Source: Treponema sp. Marseille-Q4130 (lineage in GTDB: Bacteria > Spirochaetota > Spirochaetia > Treponematales > Treponemataceae). Taken from it: a stretch of 64,000 bases of DNA. The position numbers were made by a program, and so were the translations under genes. Each line of letters begins with the position of its first letter. Within the stretch, counting starts at the first letter, position 1. Positions 57,975 to 64,000 of the stretch are shown piece by piece. The notes under the pieces were generated by a model that ran no database searches, had not been told where the DNA came from, and worked only from the letters and a program-made list of their open reading frames with translations. The stretch lies in contig NZ_JACSET010000010.1 of assembly GCF_014334325.1 (NCBI RefSeq), forward strand, positions 26,533 through 90,532, written 5' to 3'.

Positions 57975-59492
57975 TCAGCCGGCCAGATATTCGTTTATGC
58001 TCGCAGCCGCTTTTCTGCCTTCGCCCATGGCGAGGATGACCGTTGCCGCTCCGAGTACGATGTCGCCGCCCGCCCATACTTTCGTTTTGCTCGTCGCCTG
58101 TTTGTCGTCGACGACGATGTGACCGTGTTTATCCGCATCGAGACCGGGCGTCGTGCGAACGAGCAGGGGATTGCTGCCGTTGCCGAGGGCGACGATGACC
58201 GCATCGCACGGGATTTCGTGTTCGCTTCCCGGAATCGCGACGGGGCTCCGTCTGCCCGATGCGTCGGGTTCGCCGAGTTCGTATCGCAGCGCTTTGATAC
58301 CGCGCACGCGGCCGTTCAGCGCTTTGTCTTCGCTTTCGATGCCGAGCACTTCGATCGGGTTTTCGAGGAATCGGAATTCGACGCCCTCTTCTTCCGCGTG
58401 ACCGACTTCTTCTTTTCGAGCGGGCATTTCATCGCGCGTTCTGCGGTACACGATGCTGACGTGTTCCGCGCCGAGCCTGAGCGCCATGCGTGCAGCGTCC
58501 ATAGCGACGTTTCCGCCGCCCACGACGATGACGTTTTTCGCTTCGTAATACGGCGTATCGGCAGTACCCTTCATATACGCCTTCATCAGATTGGCACGCG
58601 AAAGGTATTCGTTTGCGCTGAATACGCCGATGAGATTTTCTCCCGGAATATTGAGGAATTTCGGAAGCCCCGCGCCCGTGCCGATAAAGGCGGCGTCGAA
58701 ACCCTTTTCCGTTAAAAGCTGATCGAGCGTGTCGGTGCGTCCGACGAGAAAGTTCATTTCGAATTTGACGCCCATCTTTTTCAGATTTTCGACTTCCTTT
58801 GCAACGATGTCTTTCGGAAGACGGAATTCGGGAATGCCGTAAAGCATGACGCCGCCGGCTTTGTGGAACGCGTCGAATACGGTAACGTCGTGACCCGCTC
58901 TCGCGCAGTCGGCCGCGACCGTAAGCCCTGCGGGACCAGATCCGACGACAGCGACTTTTTTGCCCGTCGCTTTTGCGACCGTCGGCAGCGTCGTTTTATT
59001 GTTCGTGCGTTCCCAATCCGCGACGAACCGTTCGAGCCGTCCGATCGAAACCGCTTTGTCGACCGTTTTATGAATCTTTCCGACCGTGCACTCTTTTTGG
59101 CACTGTTTTTCCTGCGGACACACGCGGCCGCAGATAGCCGGCAAAAGGTTCGTCAATTTAATCGTATCGACTGCAGATTTGAAATCTCCCTTTTGAATTT
59201 CTCCAATAAACTGCGGGATCGCGATGCCGACGGGACAGCCCGCGACACAGGGTTCGTTTTTGCACTGGAGACAGCGGTTCGCTTCGTTGATCGCCATCTC
59301 TTTCGTATAGCCGAGCGCTACTTCGCCCATTTCGCGCGCGCGTTTTTTCGGCTCCGCGACAGGCATTTCCTGAAGCGGAATCGCCATGCGGTCTTTCGGA
59401 GAAAGAGGTGCCGCTTTTATCTTCTGTTCGATTTCGTCGAATTCTTTTTTCGCCTGCGCTTCCAATTCATTTGCTGAAATATATTCCGTCAT
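57975..59492 (-). CDS. nfnB: NfnB/GltA-type NADPH-dependent flavoprotein (large subunit)
   Basis: 505 residues. Two N-terminal [4Fe-4S] sites (CLQCKNEPCVAGCPVG and CGRVCPQEKQCQKEC), an FAD-binding GSGPAGLTVAADCARAG (near 175), and an NADPH-binding GGGNVAMDAARMALRLGAEHV. These fit the large subunit of NADH-dependent reduced ferredoxin:NADP oxidoreductase or the small subunit of glutamate synthase. The FNR-like gene just upstream and the absence of a glutamate synthase large subunit favour Nfn (or sulfide dehydrogenase-like). The leader carries the TGCAAAAG...AGAGG element. Confidence 0.9.
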   Translation of the reverse strand: MTEYISANELEAQAKKEFDEIEQKIKAAPLSPKDRMAIPLQEMPVAEPKKRAREMGEVALGYTKEMAINEANRCLQCKNEPCVAGCPVGIAIPQFIGEIQKGDFKSAVDTIKLTNLLPAICGRVCPQEKQCQKECTVGKIHKTVDKAVSIGRLERFVADWERTNNKTTLPTVAKATGKKVAVVGSGPAGLTVAADCARAGHDVTVFDAFHKAGGVMLYGIPEFRLPKDIVAKEVENLKKMGVKFEMNFLVGRTDTLDQLLTEKGFDAAFIGTGAGLPKFLNIPGENLIGVFSANEYLSRANLMKAYMKGTADTPYYEAKNVIVVGGGNVAMDAARMALRLGAEHVSIVYRRTRDEMPARKEEVGHAEEEGVEFRFLENPIEVLGIESEDKALNGRVRGIKALRYELGEPDASGRRSPVAIPGSEHEIPCDAVIVALGNGSNPLLVRTTPGLDADKHGHIVVDDKQATSKTKVWAGGDIVLGAATVILAMGEGRKAAASINEYLAG

Positions 59493-59536
59493 GATTATCG
59501 TCCTCTATAAAACTTTTGCAGGAAATTATTAAAAAA

Positions 59537-60394
59537 TTACGATTGAGCTTTTTGCTCGATCGCGCTTTCCAATTTGCATTTGTGGAAATCTTCCTGTTCC
59601 TGCGCTTTGAACGTGCCCATGCGCATCATCATATTGTCCCAATCGACTTTATGCGCGTCGAAATCAGGTCCGTCCACGCACACGAATTTCGTTTCATCGC
59701 CGACCGTAACGCGGCAGCCGCCGCACATACCGGTACCGTCGATCATAATCGTGTTGAGCGACACCACCGTCGGGATATTGTATTTTTCCGTCGTCTTTGC
59801 GGCGAACTTCATCATAATGGGAGGTCCGATCGCGATGACTTCCGCAGGCGGCGTCTGGGATTTGCAGAGCTCATCGAGCGGTACCGTGACAAGCCCCTGC
59901 CTGCCCGCGCTTCCGTCGTCGGTCATGACGATAACTTCGTCCGCAACCTTTTTCATCTCATCGACGAAAATGAGCAAATCTTTATTGCGCGCGCCTATGA
60001 TCATAATCACTTTATTGCCGACCGCTTTAAGCGCCTGCACGATCGGATAACACGGCGCAACTCCGAAACCGCCGCCTACAACGACGACCGGCCCGTCGCG
60101 CTTTTCGATAACCGACGGATTTCCGAGCGGGCCGAGCACCGCAGCGATGGAATCCCCCGTCTTTTTTTGCGCGAGTTTATACGTCGTCGCTCCGACCGCC
60201 TGAAAGACGAGCACGACCCAGCCTTCTTCCGCATTCGCATCCGCGATCGTCAGCGGAACGCGTTCTCCGTAATCCGTGTCGAGCTGCACGATGACGAATT
60301 GTCCCGCTTTGCGGTTGCGCGCAATTTCGGGAGCTTCGAATTTCATGTAGTAGACGCCGGCGGAAATTTCTCTCTTTTCAAGAATTTTGAACAT
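59537..60394 (-). CDS. nfnA: NfnA-type ferredoxin-NADP+ reductase subunit alpha
   Basis: 285 residues. FNR-like FAD domain (RKAGQFVIVQLDTDYGERVPLTI), NAD(H)-binding VVVGGGFGVAPCYPI and a C-terminal [2Fe-2S] site (GTGMCGGCRVTVGDETKFVCVDGP). Together with the next gene it forms an electron-bifurcating complex that balances NADH, NADPH and ferredoxin in anaerobes. GAAGG SD before ATG 60394. Proximal gene of the operon, 44 bp from nfnB. Confidence 0.9.
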   Translation of the reverse strand: MFKILEKREISAGVYYMKFEAPEIARNRKAGQFVIVQLDTDYGERVPLTIADANAEEGWVVLVFQAVGATTYKLAQKKTGDSIAAVLGPLGNPSVIEKRDGPVVVVGGGFGVAPCYPIVQALKAVGNKVIMIIGARNKDLLIFVDEMKKVADEVIVMTDDGSAGRQGLVTVPLDELCKSQTPPAEVIAIGPPIMMKFAAKTTEKYNIPTVVSLNTIMIDGTGMCGGCRVTVGDETKFVCVDGPDFDAHKVDWDNMMMRMGTFKAQEQEDFHKCKLESAIEQKAQS

Positions 60395-60507
60395 AGCATA
60401 CCTTCGATAGAATAGATACTTATTATTGTATAGGAAAAAGGGAAAAAAGTAAATCGAATTAAAATTTTGAAAAATTATTTATCGACTAAGATCTTTTTAC
60501 GGGATTT

Positions 60508-60584
60508 AAGGGGGGAAGTCTCCCCCTCGCGCGCACTCCGTTGCGCGCTGCCCCCTCCTGCGGGGACACCCCGCAACGCCCCGA
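60508..60584. repeat. Family C hairpin repeat, copy 3
   Basis: Near-identical to copy 2 (GGGGGGAAGTCTCCCCC, GCGCGCACTCCGTTGCGCGC, GCGGGGACACCCCGC). It separates the 3' end of tex from the nfn promoter region. Confidence 0.88.
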
Positions 60585-60596
60585 AACCCCGCTTCA

Positions 60597-62996
60597 TCAA
60601 TTTTTCAGCAGATCCGCAAAGGGATTGTACGTCATACCGTCGTTCCGCACGCCGCCCGCTTTTACGCCTGAGCTTTGGCGGTTTTTGCCGTCGCTCTTCT
60701 GCCGCGTGCCGTCTGCATTTTTCGAAAGCGCTTTTACGACGACCGCTCTCTTTACGCCCCCGTTCGCTTTTTTTTCATGCGGTGACCCGCCGCCTCCCTT
60801 GTCGCCGGATTTCGCTTCCGGCGGATTGAGCGCGCGCGATGCTGCGTCGCTTTTCAGCGACAGGCTGATACGTTTTCTGTCGGGATCGAGCGCGAGAATT
60901 GTAAATTCTTTGACGTCGCCGACCTTGACGATTTCCATCGGCTCTTTGACGAAATTGTCCGAAAGCTCGCTGATGTGGATGAGTCCCGTTTCGTGCAAAC
61001 CGAGATCGACGAAAGCGCCGAAGTCCACGACGTTTTTGATTTTGCCTGTAACTTTCATGCCCGGCTTCAAATCTTCGAACTGAACGACGCCTTTTTGCAT
61101 GATCGGAGCGGGGTAGTCGTCGCGCGGATCGCGGTTCGGCTTTTTCAATTCTTCTGCGATATCCGAAATCGTCGTTTCCCCGATGCCGTATTTTTCTTCG
61201 AGTTTCTTTTTCAATTCGCCGGAAACTTCGCCGCCCGATTTGATGACGGCAAAAAGCTCGCGCGCCGCTTCGTAGTTTTCGGGATGCACCCACGTGTTGT
61301 CGAGCGGTTCTCCGCTTTCGGGAATTTTTAAAAATCCCGCGCACTGCTCGAAGGTTTTCGGGCCGAGTCCGCTCACTTTTTTCAAATCGTCGCGGCTTGT
61401 GATCTTTCCGTTTGCATCGCGGTATGCGACGATCTTTTTCGCCGTCGCGGGCGTAATGCCCGAAACGTATTTTAAAAGCGAACTGCTCGCTGTATTCAAA
61501 TTGACGCCGACTTTGTTTACGACGGAACCCACCACTTCGTCGAGCATGTCGGAAAGTTTTTTTTGATTGACGTCGTGCTGATAAAGTCCGACGCCGATCG
61601 CTTTCGGATCGATTTTGACGAGTTCGGCAAGCGGATCCTGCAGCCGCCGTCCCATACTCACCGCTCCGCGGATCGTCAAATCCAAGTCGGGAAACTCTTC
61701 GCGCGCGATGTCGCTTGCGGAATACACCGACGCACCGCTTTCGTCTACGACCGTATAGCGCACGTCGGGATAGTTTTCGCTTATGACGCGGCTTACGAGT
61801 TCGCGCACTTCGGGACTTCCCGTTCCGTTTCCGACGGCGACGACTTGAATATCGTATTTTTTGATCGCAGCTTTAAGCGCTTCGTAGGAACCCGAAACGT
61901 CTGCGACCTGCTTTATTAAAAAGCTTCCGAGATATTTTCCCGTTTCGTCGAGAGCGGCGCACTTCGTTCCGGTGCGTATGCCCGGATCGACGCCGAGCAC
62001 GCGGCTGCCTTTGATCGGCTGCGTCATCAAAAGGTTTCTGAGGTTTTCGCTGAATATGCCGATACCGTGTTCGTCCGCTTTATCCGTTTCGTCGCTGCGG
62101 ATTTCGCGCACGACGGCAGGCGAAAGGAGACGCACGACGCCGTCTTTGATCGCGTCCGCGTGATACGCGTTGTTGATCGTTTGGCGCTTTTGCAGCATAT
62201 CTACGGCCGCATCGACGTCCACGTTTACGGTAACTTCGAGCGCTTCTTCCCGTTCTCCGCGGTTTATCGCGAGAATGCGGTGCGGCTTTATCTGATTGAG
62301 CGGCTCCGTGTAATCCCAATACATCTGATATGTCGACGTTTTTTGCTTTTCTTCGTCTCCGATACCTTTCGAAACGATCGAGCCGGTCGCCATATAGAGG
62401 TCGTACACCGCTTTGCGGTTCGCGCTGTCCTGAGCCGTCCTTTCCGCGATGATGTCTTTCGCACCCGCGATCGCATCCTCTGCAGTCGGAACTGAAAGTT
62501 CGGGGTTGTCGTCATTTATTTTAATAAATTCTTCCGCCTTTTTTTCGATTGCAGTATCGTCGAGCGTGAGCATCGCATCCGCAAGCGCTTCGAGCCCGCG
62601 TTCGATCGCGATCATGCCGCGCGTTTTCTTTTTCTTTTTAAACGGCGCCCATAAGTCTTCAAGCGCCGTGAGCGTAAGCGCGCTCATTACCGCGTCGTAC
62701 AGAGATTCGGTGAGCTTCCCTTGAGCAAAAATACCCCTCGCGATTTCGAGGCGGCGTTCTTCGAGATTTTTATGCGATTTGAACAGGCGGTCGCAGTCGC
62801 GTATCTGCATTTCGTCGAGCGAACCGTGTTTTTCTTTTCGATAGCGTGCGATAAACGGAACCGTGCAGCCTTCGTTTACGAGGTCGATGACGGCGCGCAC
62901 CTGCGTTTCGCGGATGCCGATTTCCGCCGCGATTTTTTGTACGATGAGCGCTTCATCGATTGCGAGCGCGTCCATTGTGTCTTGAGTAAATTCCAT
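60597..62996 (-). CDS. tex: Tex-family RNA-binding transcription accessory protein
   Basis: 799 residues. N-terminal helical region (VRAVIDLVNEGCTVPFIARYRKE), a YqgF-like RNase H fold (VLGVDPGIRTGTKCAALDETG), helix-hairpin-helix repeats (VSGITPATAKKIVAYRD, VSGLGPKTFEQCAGFL) and a C-terminal S1 domain (VTGKIKNVVDFGAFVDLGLHETGLIHIS), then a basic tail of about 75 residues. Binds RNA and is tied to transcription control in several pathogens. ATG 62996 is 9 nt after a TACAAT -10. Confidence 0.95.
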   Translation of the reverse strand: MEFTQDTMDALAIDEALIVQKIAAEIGIRETQVRAVIDLVNEGCTVPFIARYRKEKHGSLDEMQIRDCDRLFKSHKNLEERRLEIARGIFAQGKLTESLYDAVMSALTLTALEDLWAPFKKKKKTRGMIAIERGLEALADAMLTLDDTAIEKKAEEFIKINDDNPELSVPTAEDAIAGAKDIIAERTAQDSANRKAVYDLYMATGSIVSKGIGDEEKQKTSTYQMYWDYTEPLNQIKPHRILAINRGEREEALEVTVNVDVDAAVDMLQKRQTINNAYHADAIKDGVVRLLSPAVVREIRSDETDKADEHGIGIFSENLRNLLMTQPIKGSRVLGVDPGIRTGTKCAALDETGKYLGSFLIKQVADVSGSYEALKAAIKKYDIQVVAVGNGTGSPEVRELVSRVISENYPDVRYTVVDESGASVYSASDIAREEFPDLDLTIRGAVSMGRRLQDPLAELVKIDPKAIGVGLYQHDVNQKKLSDMLDEVVGSVVNKVGVNLNTASSSLLKYVSGITPATAKKIVAYRDANGKITSRDDLKKVSGLGPKTFEQCAGFLKIPESGEPLDNTWVHPENYEAARELFAVIKSGGEVSGELKKKLEEKYGIGETTISDIAEELKKPNRDPRDDYPAPIMQKGVVQFEDLKPGMKVTGKIKNVVDFGAFVDLGLHETGLIHISELSDNFVKEPMEIVKVGDVKEFTILALDPDRKRISLSLKSDAASRALNPPEAKSGDKGGGGSPHEKKANGGVKRAVVVKALSKNADGTRQKSDGKNRQSSGVKAGGVRNDGMTYNPFADLLKN

Positions 62997-63034
62997 ATAG
63001 GCGCTATTGTACGGAAAAGGACGGTGCGTGGCAA
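62982..63034. promoter_or_regulatory. Overlapping divergent promoters of tex and the TPR lipoprotein
   Basis: Minus strand: TTGCCA (63029-63034), 17-bp spacer, TACAAT (63006-63011). Plus strand: TTGAGT (62982-62987), 17-bp spacer, TATTGT (63005-63010). The two -10 elements occupy the same bases on opposite strands, so only one polymerase can bind at a time. Confidence 0.6.
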
Positions 63035-63039
63035 GGAAG

Positions 63040-63927
63040 ATGAAAAATATATGTGTGATGTTTTTTTATACGGTATTGTTATGCACTGTTTTTGCCTGTA
63101 GTTCTGTTCCTATGAATCGGACTACGGAAAAAGATAATTTGTTGATATTCAGGCTTAACCTTCGAGTCTACGAGAAAAAAATACGGAAAGATCCCGGTAA
63201 TTATCGGCTGTATTATGAACGGGGAAATTATTATTGTTTGTCGGGATACTATAATGCGGCGCTGTCGGATATAAATAAAGCTCTGCAAATACAGCCGTCT
63301 TATGAGGAAGCGCTTTTATTAAGGGGAATGATTTTTATTTGTAAGGCGCAATATAAGGATGCGCTTGCCGATTTCGACGAAGCACTTGTATTGATTCCCG
63401 ACGATGACAGAGTATACAATAACAGAGCATGCCTCTATATACAGTTGGGAGATCTGGAAAAAGCACTTCGTGATATCGATACCGCTATAGAGTTGAATCC
63501 GAAGTGTGACTTACATTTTAAAAATAAAGGACAAATCCGTTATCGAATGAATGATTATGAAAATGCGGTTTTAAATTATTCTCATGCGATAAGGCTGAAT
63601 CCTAAAAATGCGGAAACCTATTTTGATCGGGGTGCGGCATATGAAATGCTGCGACGATATGATGCGGCCTTGAGCGATTACCGTAAAGCCGCAACATTAA
63701 AATACCGCGTTTCGGATGTGTATTTTCATATAGGCGTTTGCTGTTACCGTTTGCAAAAATACGGTGATGCTCTCGATGCGTTTACCGAAGCGATTAAAAT
63801 CGATGATGCAAATTATGTATTCTATGAATGGCGAGGTAATACAAATCTTGCATTAGAAAGACGTAACAAAGCGGAGGCGGATTTTGATACGGTGAAGCGG
63901 CTTATGGCAAACGCTTCGTTGCAGTAA
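63040..63927 (+). CDS. TPR-repeat lipoprotein
   Basis: 295 residues. AAGGAAG SD just before ATG 63040. Signal peptide with lipobox VFAC near residue 21. Then about seven TPR units (for example YYNAALSDINKALQIQPSY, DLEKALRDIDTAIELNPKC, YENAVLNYSHAIRLNPKN). It likely scaffolds protein contacts in the periplasm. More A+T-rich than its neighbours. The last 70 bp of the window have only a short GCGG-CTC-CCGC stem with T6 (63967-63983), a possible terminator. Confidence 0.88.
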   Translation: MKNICVMFFYTVLLCTVFACSSVPMNRTTEKDNLLIFRLNLRVYEKKIRKDPGNYRLYYERGNYYCLSGYYNAALSDINKALQIQPSYEEALLLRGMIFICKAQYKDALADFDEALVLIPDDDRVYNNRACLYIQLGDLEKALRDIDTAIELNPKCDLHFKNKGQIRYRMNDYENAVLNYSHAIRLNPKNAETYFDRGAAYEMLRRYDAALSDYRKAATLKYRVSDVYFHIGVCCYRLQKYGDALDAFTEAIKIDDANYVFYEWRGNTNLALERRNKAEADFDTVKRLMANASLQ

Positions 63928-64000
63928 TTTTGAAAAACGATATTGCAAGTTATTCTTTGAAATTATGCGGCTCCCGCTTTTTTGTTTTCATACATCATAC

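Noticed and set aside
1-64000. CRISPR arrays
   Set aside because: The tandem repeats found (159 bp and 7 bp) have no spacer-repeat structure.
1-64000. tRNA or rRNA genes
   Set aside because: GTTCGA-type words were seen only inside protein-coding genes, without cloverleaf pairing.

Overview
The window looks like chromosome of a Treponema (Spirochaetota) with roughly balanced base composition, probably a host-associated oral or gut species. The evidence is a spirochaetal FlaB core flagellin with a sigma-28-type promoter, treponemal-type lipoproteins (TpLRR, CFxxC repeats, TPR), a signal-peptide outer-membrane beta-barrel ending in Phe, PPDK, NfnAB-like oxidoreductase, and periplasmic FMN-binding reductases. 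The species cannot be fixed from the sequence alone.

Layout. 1-7 kb: a SpoIIE-type phosphatase (cut by the window edge), a small helical protein, a 159-bp tandem hairpin array, and two tandem flavinylated fumarate-reductase-like flavoproteins. 7.3-12.6 kb: low-MW phosphatase, gltX, YefM-YoeB, a GT28-like glycosyltransferase and an Rpn nuclease. 12.9-17.5 kb: a strongly promoted porin, then a graveyard of Rpn genes, Rpn fragments and decayed toxin-antitoxin genes. 17.6-28 kb: recR-ybaB-dnaX, a broken LRR lipoprotein with a G9 tract, flaB, YchJ, rlmB and ppdK. 28-32.7 kb: MCP, MFS transporter, CAP-domain lipoprotein. 32.9-39.4 kb: an A+T-rich island with type III restriction-modification, its controller, and a RelB/PIN module bounded by a duplicated piece of the controller gene. 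39.6-45.3 kb: a sugar ABC importer with class II aldolase and PfkB kinase. 45.5-51.9 kb: rhomboid, a tiny ORF made partly of heptamer repeats, an LRR-like lipoprotein, and clpS-clpA-aat. 52-64 kb: rsmE, ctp, mscL, an ArsB/NhaD-type permease, a GerMN protein, nfnBA, tex and a TPR lipoprotein.

How genes work together. ClpS, ClpA and Aat form a complete N-degron pathway in one cluster. NfnAB would couple ferredoxin, NADH and NADPH pools, while PPDK and the periplasmic flavin reductases fit anaerobic energy metabolism. The ABC importer, kinase and aldolase form a self-contained sugar route.

Three cross-cutting observations stand out. First, about fourteen genes lack a Shine-Dalgarno and have a -10 hexamer exactly 6 nt (sometimes 7-9 nt) before the start codon, usually with a -35 at 17 bp: predicted leaderless mRNAs. 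Second, both Rpn nuclease genes carry a strong ribosome site and ATG before their C-terminal segment, and one of these C-terminal segments is also duplicated as a free-standing ORF, which fits a nuclease/intragenic-antitoxin defence system that has begun to split into two genes. Third, the intergenic DNA is full of modular hairpin repeats whose stems change in sequence but keep pairing.
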